Of a stretch of 45,729 nucleotides of DNA, positions 20,014-29,800 are shown in pieces. The DNA comes from SZUA-181 sp964601765 (GTDB lineage: Bacteria > Pseudomonadota > Zetaproteobacteria > Mariprofundales > Mariprofundaceae): positions 1 through 45,729 of the forward strand of contig CAZROR010000007.1 of assembly GCA_964601765.1 (NCBI GenBank), in the 5' to 3' direction. The translations under genes and the position numbers were made by a program. Numbering within the stretch: position 1 is the first letter of the stretch; each line of letters starts with the position of its first letter. The notes below the pieces were generated by a model, which did not search any database, was not told the DNA's origin, and saw only the letters and a program-made list of their open reading frames with translations.

Positions 20014-21011
20014 CCCTTTTGCCACCTGACGAGATTTGCTCCCCAGACAAAGCCTGCACCAAAGGCCTCAAACAGCAGCAGGTCGCCTGTATTCAACCGG
20101 CCCTCGCGGTACAGGTGGTCAAGGGCCAGCGGCACACTTGCCGCCGAAGTATTTGCATGCCTGTCCACGGTCAGGGCAACGCGCTCCATCGGCATGTTCA
20201 GCTTTCTGGCCGTTGCCTGGATGATGCGGAGATTCGCCTGATGCGGTACCAGCCAGTCAAGTGCACTCTGCTCGATGCCGTATCGAGCGAGGATTTCATT
20301 CACCAGCGATCCAAGCTGGCCCACCGCCATGCGAAACACCTCGTTGCCCCGCATTTCCACGGCTGCCACGCCGGCCGCATCAACATGAAAATCCGTCGTA
20401 TCCTCGCCGGGCGCTGCATGCCTGTGTGGGTGACGGGCCATCAGCAAGTGGCGGTGGGCACCATCTGCGTGAAGTACGGAACCGATCACACCCTCCCCTT
20501 CATCCTGCGCCTCGAGTACGACAGCACCGGCACCATCACCAAACAGCACACAGGTGGAGCGGTCGTTCCAGTCCAGAATGCGTGACATCGCCTCGGCACC
20601 AATAACGAGCACGCGGTGAAACATTCCGGCACGGATCATGCCATCCATCTGTGCCAACGCATAAACAAAGCCTGAGCAAACAGCCTGCACATCCCAGACC
20701 GGGAACCCCTTGCCGCCCAGCTTGAACTGCACGATGCTTGCCGTGGAGGGGAAGACGAGGTCCGGGGTTGTTGTCGCCACGACAATGGCATCGATATCAT
20801 CAATGCCAAGCCCGGCATCTTCAAGCGCATGCCTTGCCGCCCAGGTGGCCATGTCTGAGGTGTGCTGATCCCTGTCTATGATGTGTCGCTGACGAATGCC
20901 CGTACGGGAAACAATCCATTCATCGCTGGTATCCAGCATGCCCTCCAGCTCATGGTTGGTCAGGATACGTTCGGGCAGGTAGCTCCCCACACCGGTGATA
21001 TGTGCCCCCAT
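20010..21011 (-). CDS. fabH: Beta-ketoacyl-ACP synthase III FabH
   Basis: Starts fatty-acid synthesis by condensing acetyl-CoA with malonyl-ACP. The 333-residue protein has the catalytic Cys112 (QAVCSGF), His in VPHQANLRI (about residue 250) and Asn in HANTSAASVPLAL (about 280). I chose the ATG at 21011 (MGAHITGVGSYLP), 5 bp after the plsX stop. It is part of the unbroken yceD-to-fabG run. Confidence 0.96.
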   Translation of the reverse strand: MGAHITGVGSYLPERILTNHELEGMLDTSDEWIVSRTGIRQRHIIDRDQHTSDMATWAARHALEDAGLGIDDIDAIVVATTTPDLVFPSTASIVQFKLGGKGFPVWDVQAVCSGFVYALAQMDGMIRAGMFHRVLVIGAEAMSRILDWNDRSTCVLFGDGAGAVVLEAQDEGEGVIGSVLHADGAHRHLLMARHPHRHAAPGEDTTDFHVDAAGVAAVEMRGNEVFRMAVGQLGSLVNEILARYGIEQSALDWLVPHQANLRIIQATARKLNMPMERVALTVDRHANTSAASVPLALDHLYREGRLNTGDLLLFEAFGAGFVWGANLVRWQKG

Positions 21012-21016
21012 TGGCG

Positions 21017-22048
21017 TCAGGCCTCGGCCCACTTGTTTAACGTCTCGACAATCCGTGAGCTAAGGCCGGATTCGACCTCACGCCGGGCTACCTCGATGGC
21101 GCTGGTAAAGGCATGTGCACTCGCCGAGCCGTGGCTTTTGACGACAATACCGTTCAGGCCCAGCAATGGGGCACCGTTGTACTCATCCGGGTGGATCGCA
21201 TTCTTGAATCGGCGAAGTGCACCTTTAACAAACAACATACCGGCCTTGGCCGCCACGCTGGCGGTCAGCTCATTTTTCAGGTTTTGCAGCACGAATGCGG
21301 CCGTTCCCTCCATACACTTGAGCGCCACATTGCCAACAAAGCCATCACAAACGACCACATCCACACGATCACTGAAAATGTCGCCACTCTCGACATTGCC
21401 GATAAAATTCAGATCTGTCTCCCGCAGCTTGGCACCTGCCACCTTGACCACATCATTCCCCTTGATCTCCTCGGAGCCGATGTTCAGCAGGCCGATGCGA
21501 GGGCTGCCAATACCCTCGGCTGCCTGCATATAACAAGTACCCATGATGGCAAACTGCAACAGGTGTTCTGATGTGCTGTCCACATTGGCACCGGCATCCA
21601 GCATCAGCGTGCGGCCACCAACGGCGGGAATCATCGAGGCAATTGCAGGCCGATCAATGCCCGGCAGGGTTTTCAGAATGAACTTTGGAATAGCCATCAG
21701 GGCTCCGGTGTTGCCACCGCTGACAAAGGCATCCCACTTTCCGTCCCTGAGCATACGGGTACCGACGTGTATAGATGAGTCTTTCTTGCGGCGCAGGGCA
21801 AGCGCCGGCGAGTCATGCATTTCTACCACCTCGCTGGCAGGGATGATGTCAACCAGGCCGCTCAGGCCATGGCTGGTCAGGGCATTGACAATCTCATCCT
21901 CCCTGCCGACAACCCCCAGCTTAAGTGACGATGCCCCCCCGGGAAGCAGCCGGGCAATGGCTTCAACTACGACCTTCGGTGCGTGATCGCCACCATGACC
22001 GTCTATCAGGATGCGGGTGGGGCGGGGTGTGTCTTCAGGACGGGACAT
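21017..22048 (-). CDS. plsX: Phosphate acyltransferase PlsX
   Basis: Makes acyl-phosphate from acyl-ACP for the PlsY route of phosphatidic acid synthesis. The 343-residue protein has the family signature ILIDGHGGDHAPKVVVE, with GGD near residue 20, and ALRRKKDSSIHVGTRML and SGGNTGALMA further on. It starts at ATG 22048, overlapping the rpmF stop by one base (TGATG). The rpmF-plsX-fabH order is conserved in proteobacteria. Confidence 0.95.
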   Translation of the reverse strand: MSRPEDTPRPTRILIDGHGGDHAPKVVVEAIARLLPGGASSLKLGVVGREDEIVNALTSHGLSGLVDIIPASEVVEMHDSPALALRRKKDSSIHVGTRMLRDGKWDAFVSGGNTGALMAIPKFILKTLPGIDRPAIASMIPAVGGRTLMLDAGANVDSTSEHLLQFAIMGTCYMQAAEGIGSPRIGLLNIGSEEIKGNDVVKVAGAKLRETDLNFIGNVESGDIFSDRVDVVVCDGFVGNVALKCMEGTAAFVLQNLKNELTASVAAKAGMLFVKGALRRFKNAIHPDEYNGAPLLGLNGIVVKSHGSASAHAFTSAIEVARREVESGLSSRIVETLNKWAEA

Positions 22049-22230
22049 CAATCCCCGTCTTTCGCAACGACCTCGCGGCCCTTGTAATGGCCACAGTGCG
22101 GACAGGCATGATGCGGTCGCATCATCTCACCGCAGTTTGGACATTCGGACATCGCCGGTGCCCCAAGGGCATCATGCGCACGCCGCATATTACGCTTGGA
22201 TGTGCTGGTTTTCCTTTTCGGAACTGCCAT
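22048..22230 (-). CDS. rpmF: 50S ribosomal protein L32
   Basis: A 60-residue basic ribosomal protein starting MAVPKRKTSTSKRNMRRAH, the L32 signature. It carries a zinc ribbon of two Cys pairs (CPNC and CPHC), so it is the zinc-binding C+ form. It lies between yceD and plsX, its usual place, with a TGATG overlap into plsX. Confidence 0.97.
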   Translation of the reverse strand: MAVPKRKTSTSKRNMRRAHDALGAPAMSECPNCGEMMRPHHACPHCGHYKGREVVAKDGD

Positions 22231-22275
22231 ATTTCAATACTCCTTAAGCCCGCAGAGGGCAGATTTCACAACAAA

Positions 22276-22794
22276 TCACAGCTTCAGCGCGCGCAGTACG
22301 GCGAAGGGGTGGTCGCCCTCGTCCGCCGGGCACTTACACGGCCCCTGGTTTAAATCCTTGCCACAGTGCTGGCACAGGCCCTTGCAGTCCGCCCGGCACT
22401 GTACCACTGCTGGCCAGTCGAGCCAGATGTCCTCACGCAACACGTCGAGCATATCCAGCTCTCCAGGCGGGGCCAGCACATCGCCGGCCTCCACGCTGAC
22501 ATCATCCGTGGCAACGCGGAAATCCCGGCGGGTGAGGCCCTGCATGTCGCTTTCAAAAACCGCATTACAGCGGCTGCAATGGCGGGCCACCCGAACCCGC
22601 CAATGTCCCTCCAGATAATAACAAGCACCCCGATGCTGTAAATCAACGTCCCAGTGTACGTCCTGGCACAGGCCATGCAGGGCTTCAATGCGACCCCGGC
22701 TTGCATCCTCCATAAGCAGACGGGAAACATCGCCGTGCCATTGCCAGCCACTCGCCGGCAAATCCAGTAACTGCATTCTCAGAAGCTCGTGCAA
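22276..22794 (-). CDS. yceD: YceD (DUF177) family protein
   Basis: Member of the YceD/DUF177 family found next to rpmF and linked in other bacteria and plastids to 23S rRNA accumulation. A CSRC pair (as RHCSRCNAVF), the GELDMLDVLREDIWLDWP segment, a Cys-rich tail (CRADCKGLCQHCGKD) and the terminal NPFAVL-like HPFAVLRALKL are visible. I chose a TTG at 22794 because AGGGAGG lies 5 nt upstream. Alternatives are ATG 22776 (MQLLDLPASG, the point where homology starts) and ATG 22836 without a ribosome site. It heads the fab transcription unit, divergent from fadE. Confidence 0.85.
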   Translation of the reverse strand: MHELLRMQLLDLPASGWQWHGDVSRLLMEDASRGRIEALHGLCQDVHWDVDLQHRGACYYLEGHWRVRVARHCSRCNAVFESDMQGLTRRDFRVATDDVSVEAGDVLAPPGELDMLDVLREDIWLDWPAVVQCRADCKGLCQHCGKDLNQGPCKCPADEGDHPFAVLRALKL

Positions 22795-22988
22795 AACGGC
22801 CTCCCTGGTGTACCCTGCTCGGGAAGGAGGCGGCATTATGGTTCATGCGCATGCGTGGTCAAGCAGCTCGGGCGAAGATCGTGCAGCGTGATTCATGGCA
22901 GACTATTATCCCTCATGTGGTGTAATGTTGGCATCGGCATAACAAGCCAAATGGCCGTGTGGCAATGAGTGAAACAAAGGGAGCACAA

Positions 22989-25424
22989 ATGATGGCTGCA
23001 TTGTGGCTGATCCTGACGCTGGCTATTGTTGCAACACTGGCCTATCGGCGCACGCCCCTGTGGGAATGGCTGTTCGCTCTCACCCTTCTCCTGTTTGCAT
23101 GGAGTGCGTTAAGCGGTACGGGCACGGTTGGCGTCACACTCGTCTGGGCCATATTTCTGACCATCGCCATTCCCCTGGGCATTCCGGCACTGCGCCGGCG
23201 CCTGATAAGCCAGCGCGCCTTCACACTTTTTCGTTCGCTCATGCCGCCGATTTCAGAAACAGAACGCGCTGCCCTGGAGGCAGGAAGCACATGGTGGGAC
23301 GCCGAGCTCCTTTCCGGCAAGCCCGACTGGGGCGTGTTGACAGCACAGCCTGCACCAGCCCTGAGCAGCAAAGAGCAGGCGTTCCTCGACGGGCCGGTTG
23401 AGACGCTGTGTCGCATGCTTGACGACTGGCATATCACGCATGAGGCCCATGATCTGCCGCCGGAAGTTTGGACATTTCTGAAAGAGAAAGGCTTTTTCGG
23501 GCTGATTATTCCGGAGCAGTACGGAGGGCTGGCCTTTTCCGCCCAGGCGCATTCGGCCATCATCACGAAAATTGCCAGCAGAAGCCTGACAGCGGCTGTC
23601 ACCGCGATGGTGCCGAACTCACTCGGGCCAGGCCAGCTGCTGATCAATTACGGCACGGAGTCACAAAAAGACTACTACCTGCCCCGCCTGGCCTGCGGCA
23701 AGGATATTCCCTGCTTCGCCCTGACAAGCCCCTACGCCGGCAGTGATGCCGCCTCAATGGTTGATACCGGTGTGATCTGCCGGGGCGAGTTTGGTGGTGA
23801 GGCGGATATTCTTGGCATTCGGCTGAACTGGAGCAAGCGCTATATCACGTTGGCGCCGGTAGCCACACTGCTTGGCCTGGCCTTCAAGCTGTATGACCCC
23901 GACGGACTGCTTGGAGAGAAAAGGGAGTACGGCATCACGCTCGCATTGATACCGGTTGACACGCCGGGCGTGGAAATCGGGCGCCGCCACCTGCCGCTTG
24001 ACCAGGCGTTCCAGAACGGCCCGACGGAAGGAAAGGACGTATTCGTTCCTGTGGATGCGATCATCGGAGGGGTGGACTATGCCGGCCAGGGCTGGCGCAT
24101 GCTCATGGAGTGTCTTGCCGAGGGGCGTTCCATTTCACTGCCCGCCTTAAGCGCCGGTGCAGGCAAGCTTGCTGCCCGTGCGACAGGCGGCTATGCCCGC
24201 ATCCGGCGGCAATTCAAGACCCCTATTGGGCGCTTTGAAGGCGTTGAGGCAGCGCTTGCGCGCATCGCGGGTCACACCTATGCCATCGATGCCACACGCC
24301 AGATGACGGCTGTCGCAGTTGATCAGGGTGGCAAACCGGCGGTGATCTCCGCCTTGGCAAAATACCACTGCACGGAGCGTATGCGTCGGCTGATCAACGA
24401 CGCCATGGATGTGTTTGGTGGCACGGCCATCTGCCTGGGGCCACGCAACCTGCTGGGTCGCGTGTACGAGGCCATTCCCATCAGCATCACCGTGGAGGGA
24501 GCCAATATCCTTACGCGCAGCCTGATAATCTTTGGCCAGGGCATCATCCGCTGCCACCCCTATCTGCTTCGGGAAATGCAGGCCATTCAGAATCCAAACC
24601 GGACTGAGGGCCTCTGTGAATTCGATACCGCCTTTTTTGCCCACCTTGGTCATGCCACAAGCAATGCCGTGCGCGCCCTTGTGCTGGGGCTGACCGGCGG
24701 CCGCCTGGCGCAACCGCCCATGCAGGGCGCAGCACGCCATTACGCCCGGCACATCGAGCGCATGAGCGCCGCTCTTGCCTTTGTCGCCGATGTCACGCTC
24801 GGCGTGCTTGGCGGGGAGCTGAAACGGCGTGAAGCGCTCTCGGCCCGCCTCGGTGACGTGCTTGCCCAGCTTTATTTCGCCTCGGCTGCGATCAGGCGTT
24901 TTGAGGATCAGGGTGCCAAGGTGGATGATGCGCCGTTGCTGCAGTGGGTGTGTGAGGATGCGCTGTTCACGGCCCAGCAGCGCCTTGATGCGTTTTTCCG
25001 TAATTTTCCGCAACACCCCATCGCCCGCATCATGCGCCTTGTCGTTTTTCCGATCGGCAGACCCTTTGCCGCACCTTCCGACCGGCTTGTCCACAGGCTT
25101 GCCAGCCTCCTGCTCACCCCCTCTGCTACCCGCGACCGGCTAACCGCCGGCATCTTTATCAGTGAGGATGTGAATGACCCGCTGGGCCGTATCGAGCACG
25201 CACTGGCTGCCGCCATCCGGGCAAGCACCATCGAGACCAGGCTGAAGGATGCTGTCAAACACGGTGTAATCACAGGTGATCACCTCCGGGCCCGGGTGGA
25301 AAGCGCGCAACAGGCCGGCCTGATTACACGTGAAGAGATTGAAGTGCTCGATGCTGCGGAACAAGCCATGGCGGCGGCTGTCGCCGTTGACGCATTCGAC
25401 CCCGCAGAGCTCGGGAAAAAGTAA
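22989..25424 (+). CDS. fadE: Acyl-CoA dehydrogenase FadE
   Basis: FAD-dependent first step of fatty-acid beta-oxidation. The protein of 811 residues matches the large E. coli-type FadE (814). Two N-terminal membrane segments are followed by the acyl-CoA dehydrogenase domain, with LIIPEQYGGLAFSAQAHS, the substrate-binding CFALTSPYAGSDA and the C-domain DVFGGTAICLGPRN. A C-terminal FadE-specific region (DUF1974) completes it. Of several in-frame starts I chose ATG 22989, which has AGGGAG 5 nt upstream. GTG 22959 and ATG 22965 lack a good site. Divergent from the fatty-acid synthesis cluster. No convincing FadR-type operator was recognised in 22795-22988. Confidence 0.93.
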   Translation: MMAALWLILTLAIVATLAYRRTPLWEWLFALTLLLFAWSALSGTGTVGVTLVWAIFLTIAIPLGIPALRRRLISQRAFTLFRSLMPPISETERAALEAGSTWWDAELLSGKPDWGVLTAQPAPALSSKEQAFLDGPVETLCRMLDDWHITHEAHDLPPEVWTFLKEKGFFGLIIPEQYGGLAFSAQAHSAIITKIASRSLTAAVTAMVPNSLGPGQLLINYGTESQKDYYLPRLACGKDIPCFALTSPYAGSDAASMVDTGVICRGEFGGEADILGIRLNWSKRYITLAPVATLLGLAFKLYDPDGLLGEKREYGITLALIPVDTPGVEIGRRHLPLDQAFQNGPTEGKDVFVPVDAIIGGVDYAGQGWRMLMECLAEGRSISLPALSAGAGKLAARATGGYARIRRQFKTPIGRFEGVEAALARIAGHTYAIDATRQMTAVAVDQGGKPAVISALAKYHCTERMRRLINDAMDVFGGTAICLGPRNLLGRVYEAIPISITVEGANILTRSLIIFGQGIIRCHPYLLREMQAIQNPNRTEGLCEFDTAFFAHLGHATSNAVRALVLGLTGGRLAQPPMQGAARHYARHIERMSAALAFVADVTLGVLGGELKRREALSARLGDVLAQLYFASAAIRRFEDQGAKVDDAPLLQWVCEDALFTAQQRLDAFFRNFPQHPIARIMRLVVFPIGRPFAAPSDRLVHRLASLLLTPSATRDRLTAGIFISEDVNDPLGRIEHALAAAIRASTIETRLKDAVKHGVITGDHLRARVESAQQAGLITREEIEVLDAAEQAMAAAVAVDAFDPAELGKK

Positions 25425-25437
25425 CCAGCGCCGGCAG

Positions 25438-25998
25438 TTAGGCAGCCCTTGTCAGCGTGTTTCGATCCGTATGATGGAAAATTTCCTGCTGACCGTGAAT
25501 TTTCAGCTGTGTATCCTCACTGTAGCTGAAGCTGCCATCGTCATGCACGGTAATGGTCAGCTCATAGCGCACCGTCCTGAAGGCATCATCAAGAAACGGG
25601 TTGGAAAGAATGCCGTAGGTGGCTGAGCCGGCCTCAGCCCGCATCTCAAGGTGTCGGGCATCAGGTGCGGCATGACCACCGGCAATCAGCGTCACACCAC
25701 GCGGCACCATAAAGCAGCGCATGACCTCACTGGTTTCACCGTCCCACAGCCAGTAGCCCAGCTCCTCATGAAACGGCTCATCATCGCCCAATGGCCAGGC
25801 TGTCGTTGCATACCGGAGGCCATATAGCTCCTGGGGACCGTTCACCACCGGGCCCATGGGCTTGAGCGTGAGCGATTCGCGATACTTCGTTTCCACTGGC
25901 CCATGGCTTGAAGGCGAGATATCTATCCCCTTATCACCTTCCCAGCTTCCCGCCAGCGCAGCAAGCGGCCCCAGCCTTGCAAGCATATCTTTCCCCAT
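25438..25998 (-). CDS. Nitrobindin-like haem-binding beta-barrel protein
   Basis: A 186-residue protein of the nitrobindin/THAP4-like (FABP-type, DUF1794) family. The opening LAGSWEGDKGIDISP matches the family WxGxG pattern. A conserved ELGYWLWDGET block follows, and the tail FHHTDRNTLTR carries the His expected to bind haem. Family members bind ferric haem and react with NO or peroxynitrite; that activity is inferred here. ATG 25998 with AGGGG upstream is preferred to a start 25 codons earlier inside djlA. It lies 4 bp after the djlA stop and is convergent with fadE at 13 bp. Confidence 0.82.
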   Translation of the reverse strand: MGKDMLARLGPLAALAGSWEGDKGIDISPSSHGPVETKYRESLTLKPMGPVVNGPQELYGLRYATTAWPLGDDEPFHEELGYWLWDGETSEVMRCFMVPRGVTLIAGGHAAPDARHLEMRAEAGSATYGILSNPFLDDAFRTVRYELTITVHDDGSFSYSEDTQLKIHGQQEIFHHTDRNTLTRAA

Positions 25999-26002
25999 GG
26001 CA

Positions 26003-26770
26003 TCACCCCTGCTTTCTGCTGTCCATGACCCTGTTATAGGACTCATTGATCCGGTGCATCTGCTCTTCGGCAAACTTCATAAAGCCCTCCGGCAACCCCT
26101 TGGAGGCAATCCGGTCAGGATGATATTCCATACACAGCTTGCGGTAGGCGCGCTTGATGTCCGCGTCCGTACTGTCGGGCGTGCAGCCGAGAATTTCGTA
26201 GCACTCTCCAAGATCCGCATGCCGCCCCTGAAACTCCTCCTTGAGGATGCTGTAATAGCATCCATCCAGACCGAGATGCAGTGGAATCTCCTTCAGAATC
26301 GCATCCTCACCCGGATGCAGCTGTCCATCGGCATAGGCGAGCGTGAACAGCAGGCGATAAATCATTTCCCGCATCTGGTGATTTGGCGCAATTTTCCTGT
26401 ACTGGGCGGCATAGTCATAAATGGAGTACGCATCATTCAGTGCATGTGTAAAGATTTCCTTGGCAGCCTTTCTGTCCTCGGCATCCAGGTTCAGCTGCTG
26501 CCGTGCAAACTGATTGACAACATCAGCCTCATCCGCAGTCACCTTGCCATCTGCCTTGGCCATCTTTGCCAGCATGGAGAAAAGCGCCACAAAGAAAACT
26601 GTCTGCGCTTCCTTCTGACCCATTTGCAGGCCGGTTCCACCCATGCCCTGCTGCATGGCAGACCGTGCCTTGCCCATCGAATGTCCGATCCAGGCGCCAA
26701 TGCCGGCGCCAATGGGTCCACCTATCATCATGCCAATACCGGCGCCAATGCCAGCTCCTATCCAGGACAT
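26003..26770 (-). CDS. djlA: DjlA-type membrane-anchored J-domain co-chaperone
   Basis: A DnaK co-chaperone anchored in the inner membrane. The 255-residue protein begins with a glycine-zipper segment (about residues 4-28, repeated GxGxG). Next is a TerB/DjlA helical domain containing AKADGKVTADEADV and LAYADGQLHPGEDAIL, each an acidic metal-binding loop. It ends with a J domain whose HPD motif is in CMEYHPDRIASKGLP (about residues 218-232). The order of parts is that of DjlA, though the N-terminal membrane segment differs in being a glycine zipper. Confidence 0.88.
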   Translation of the reverse strand: MSWIGAGIGAGIGMMIGGPIGAGIGAWIGHSMGKARSAMQQGMGGTGLQMGQKEAQTVFFVALFSMLAKMAKADGKVTADEADVVNQFARQQLNLDAEDRKAAKEIFTHALNDAYSIYDYAAQYRKIAPNHQMREMIYRLLFTLAYADGQLHPGEDAILKEIPLHLGLDGCYYSILKEEFQGRHADLGECYEILGCTPDSTDADIKRAYRKLCMEYHPDRIASKGLPEGFMKFAEEQMHRINESYNRVMDSRKQG

Positions 26771-26835
26771 AAGTGCCTTCTCCTCGTATGAAACCGTGTG
26801 CCCCTGAAGCGGCTATCGCAATACTCGGGGGGGGG

Positions 26836-27984
26836 TTATGCCGGAGGATACCCCAACGCTGTCGATGCGCTAGCCTTCCGTTCCACCCGGAAGGCCGAAA
26901 CATCCATATCCGGCGCCTGCCCAATGATCCAGTCGCTCATGATCCTGGCCGTAACGGGAGCCAGGGCCACGCCGTTGCGGTAGTGCCCTGTAGCCACCCA
27001 CAGGCCCGGAATTGTCGGCACCGGCCCCAGGTATGGCAGGCCATCGGGGCTGCCCGGGCGAAAGCCCATCCACTGGCGCTCAAGCTCCGCATCCCTTAAG
27101 CCGGGCGCGATATCAAGCATGGCCTGTATCAGCTGCTGAATGACCTCGACTGTATTGCCGCGCCTGAAGCCGACATTTTCCATGCTGGCGCCCACAAGGA
27201 TGCGGCCATCCCGTCTGGGCACAAAGTATGCCCGATCGTGCTTGACGATATGGCGCACGTGTCCCGGCGTGGACCTGAGCAGAATGATCTGGCCCTTGAC
27301 CGGGCGCACAGGCAGAGAAAAGCCTATTTGCGTGGCCAGCTCCCCGCTCCAGCTGCCGGCAGCGAGCAGCACCGCGTCGGCCGGAATCTCTGCTCCATCG
27401 GCAAGCTGCACGCCTCGCAAGGCCCCACCCCGCAGCAAAAGACCCTTTACCTCGACGCCTTCACGCACTTCCACCGATTCAGCCGCCAGCGCCCGGCGGG
27501 CGGCCTGCAGCAACCTCGGATTCCTGACCTGCGCGACATCCGGCCAGTGCAATGCACCCTGCACGGCGCCGGAAAGGACCGGCTCGATTTTGCGCACCAC
27601 CTTGGCATCGAGTTCCTCGACCCGCCAGCCAGAACGCACCGACCAGGCCAGTGCCGCAGCCCTGTGTTGCGTCTGATCATCCGGGAAAAGAGGGACAAGC
27701 AGACCGCTTTGCACACGCTCAATGGACATGCCGGCAATGCACTCAAGATCGGCCTGCAATGCGGGATACATGGCCAGGCTCGCACCGATCAGCTTCGTAA
27801 ACGCGTCGGGATACAGCCAGGGGTTGATCGGGCAGAGAATGCCTGCCCCGGCCCATGAGGACTCCGCACCGAAACGGCCTCGCTCCAGCACGATGGGGAT
27901 CACCCCGCGGCGTTTCAGCATCCAGGCCGTCAGGCTACCGATCACGCCACCGCCGATAATTGCCACGCGCATCCCTTGCTTCAT
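26836..27984 (-). CDS. thiO: FAD-dependent glycine oxidase ThiO
   Basis: Oxidises glycine to iminoglycine for the thiazole ring of thiamine. The 382-residue flavoprotein has the dinucleotide fold VAIIGGGVIGSLTAWML, then LVPLFPDDQT-type substrate-domain sequence, and the C-terminal GFRPGSPDGLPYLGPVP with WVATGHYRNGVALAP, typical of ThiO/DAO enzymes. I chose ATG 27984 with AGGGAG upstream. Neither thiS nor thiG is next to it. Divergent from hpnC with 47 bp between the starts. A run of eight G (26827-26834) precedes its 3' end. Confidence 0.88.
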   Translation of the reverse strand: MKQGMRVAIIGGGVIGSLTAWMLKRRGVIPIVLERGRFGAESSWAGAGILCPINPWLYPDAFTKLIGASLAMYPALQADLECIAGMSIERVQSGLLVPLFPDDQTQHRAAALAWSVRSGWRVEELDAKVVRKIEPVLSGAVQGALHWPDVAQVRNPRLLQAARRALAAESVEVREGVEVKGLLLRGGALRGVQLADGAEIPADAVLLAAGSWSGELATQIGFSLPVRPVKGQIILLRSTPGHVRHIVKHDRAYFVPRRDGRILVGASMENVGFRRGNTVEVIQQLIQAMLDIAPGLRDAELERQWMGFRPGSPDGLPYLGPVPTIPGLWVATGHYRNGVALAPVTARIMSDWIIGQAPDMDVSAFRVERKASASTALGYPPA

Positions 27985-28031
27985 GCCTGCCGCTCCCTTG
28001 CCAAGGCCCTCTGGCTGCCTACCATGCCCGC

Positions 28032-28928
28032 ATGCAGCGGAATAGCCAGGAGTTAAAACAAGCCTATCAGCACTGCCTGAGGCTGGCACGCGGGCACTAC
28101 GAAAATTTTCCCACCGCATCGCTGCTGGTCCGTCGGGACCTGCGGCCGGCAGTAGCTGCTATCTACGCCTTTGCCCGCCATGCCGATGATATAGCAGACG
28201 AAGGTGATGCGCCGCCGGAAAAGCGGCTGAAGCAGCTTGATGCCTGGGAAACCCTGCTGGAGCGCTGCACACACGAAGAGCTTGATCACCCCGTGTTTCT
28301 GGCCCTGAATGATGCCATTGCACGCTTTTCACTGCCTGTATCCGCGCTGCATGATTTGCTTACAGCCTTTCGCATGGATGTCAGCGTGCACTCCTATGCC
28401 ACAGAAGATGAGCTGTTATTTTACTGCCGCCATTCGGCCAACCCTGTCGGCCGTCTGATGCTGGCGTTGCACGGCATTGACCGACCTGACGCAAGGGCCG
28501 CCTCGGACGCCATCTGCACGGCACTGCAGCTGACCAACTTCTGGCAGGATCTGAGCCGGGACATCCCCCGTGGCCGATGCTACCTGCCGGAGACATGGCT
28601 CGCAGACGCTCGCCTGAGTACGCATGCCCTGCTGCACGATGCGCCTGATGCCTCAGCACTACAGCCCGCCCTGGACCGGGCCATTCAGTTCACGGCCAGC
28701 CTGTTTGCCCGGGGGTGGCCGCTTCTCCCCCTTCTCCCCTTCCGGTTCCGCATGCAAATTGCTGCCACGCTGCATGGCGGTACAGCCGTCCTGAACAAGG
28801 TGGCCACATGTAAAAATCTGCTGCACGAACGGCCAACACTAGGCACAACTGCCTGGTTGGCGATGGCCTTTCCCATCATGCGTGATACGCTCCGGCCTGT
28901 CCGCTACCGGGAAGCAACGAAGGAATGA
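28032..28928 (+). CDS. hpnC: Squalene pathway synthase HpnC
   Basis: HpnC turns presqualene diphosphate into hydroxysqualene in the bacterial squalene route. The 298-residue protein is a trans-prenyl synthase of the squalene/phytoene type with the first acid-rich motif DDIADE (residues 52-57) and the second as NFWQDLSRDIPRGRCYLP (about 176-193). It comes before hpnD with an ATGA overlap, the standard HpnCDE order. The start ATG 28032 (MQRNSQELKQAYQHC) aligns with the family; longer frames upstream run into thiO. Confidence 0.92.
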   Translation: MQRNSQELKQAYQHCLRLARGHYENFPTASLLVRRDLRPAVAAIYAFARHADDIADEGDAPPEKRLKQLDAWETLLERCTHEELDHPVFLALNDAIARFSLPVSALHDLLTAFRMDVSVHSYATEDELLFYCRHSANPVGRLMLALHGIDRPDARAASDAICTALQLTNFWQDLSRDIPRGRCYLPETWLADARLSTHALLHDAPDASALQPALDRAIQFTASLFARGWPLLPLLPFRFRMQIAATLHGGTAVLNKVATCKNLLHERPTLGTTAWLAMAFPIMRDTLRPVRYREATKE

Positions 28929-29800
28929 CACCGGCGGAGTACTGCGAAAACCGGGCGCGTGGCGCAGGTTCGTCCTTTTTCTATGCCTTTCTGTTTCTGC
29001 CGGAAGAGCAGCGTCGTGCCATGATGGCCCTGTATGCCTTTTGCCGGGAGGTGGATGACATTGCGGATGAGGTGCACGATGCGGACGTCGCCATGCGTAA
29101 GCTGCAATTCTGGCGCGAGGAAATCGAGCGCACCTTTGACGGTCGGCCCACCCATCCCATCGGCCGGGAACTGAGCCGGGCATGCCAATACCATCCGCTT
29201 TCCCACCAGCTGTTTTCGGACATCATGGATGGCATGTGCATGGATATCGCACATGTCCCTCTGTTGAAGGACGACGACCTCAGCCTTTACTGTTATCGTG
29301 TGGCCGGTGCCGTTGGTCTCCTGTCCACCGAGATTTTCGGCTATGCGGACGCGCAGTCACGTGAATTTGCGCGCGTGCTGGGCGAGGCTCTGCAGCGCAC
29401 AAATATCCTGCGGGACCTTCGTGAGGACGCGGCACGCGGACGCATTTACCTCCCGCAGAATGCGCGTGTTCGCTTCGGTGTGGCTGATCAGGACTTTATG
29501 GATGGCCGCATCAACAATGGCATGCAGGCATTGCTGGCGCATTACGGCCAGGCTGCGGAGGCATGTTATGCCAGAGCGCTCACACTGCTGCCGGAGGCAG
29601 ACCGGAAGAACCTGTTCGCCTCGCTGATCATGGGGGCAATTTACCATGCTCACCTGACACGCCTGCAAGCTGTCCGCTTCGATGTCTGGCGGCACCCCGT
29701 TCGTCTGCTGCCAGTGCACAAGATGTGGATTGCGTGGCGCGCCTGGCGATATGAAAAAAGGGCGCGCCGCACAGGGGCACCGCCCAGATTCGATTTCTAG
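28925..29800 (+). CDS. hpnD: Presqualene diphosphate synthase HpnD
   Basis: Joins two farnesyl diphosphates to presqualene diphosphate. The 291-residue protein has DDIADE (44-49) and NILRDLREDAARGRIYLP, both expected diphosphate/Mg2+ motifs. Its ATG overlaps the hpnC stop by 4 bp. The TAG stop (29798-29800) lies inside the CTAG that borders the inserted element at 29797-30069, so the insertion sits exactly at the end of the coding sequence without changing the protein. Confidence 0.93.
   Translation: MTPAEYCENRARGAGSSFFYAFLFLPEEQRRAMMALYAFCREVDDIADEVHDADVAMRKLQFWREEIERTFDGRPTHPIGRELSRACQYHPLSHQLFSDIMDGMCMDIAHVPLLKDDDLSLYCYRVAGAVGLLSTEIFGYADAQSREFARVLGEALQRTNILRDLREDAARGRIYLPQNARVRFGVADQDFMDGRINNGMQALLAHYGQAAEACYARALTLLPEADRKNLFASLIMGAIYHAHLTRLQAVRFDVWRHPVRLLPVHKMWIAWRAWRYEKRARRTGAPPRFDF

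Noticed and set aside
26827..26834. Run of eight G between djlA and thiO
   Set aside because: It lies outside both coding regions, so a phase-variation role is unsupported. It could be ordinary slippage-prone sequence.
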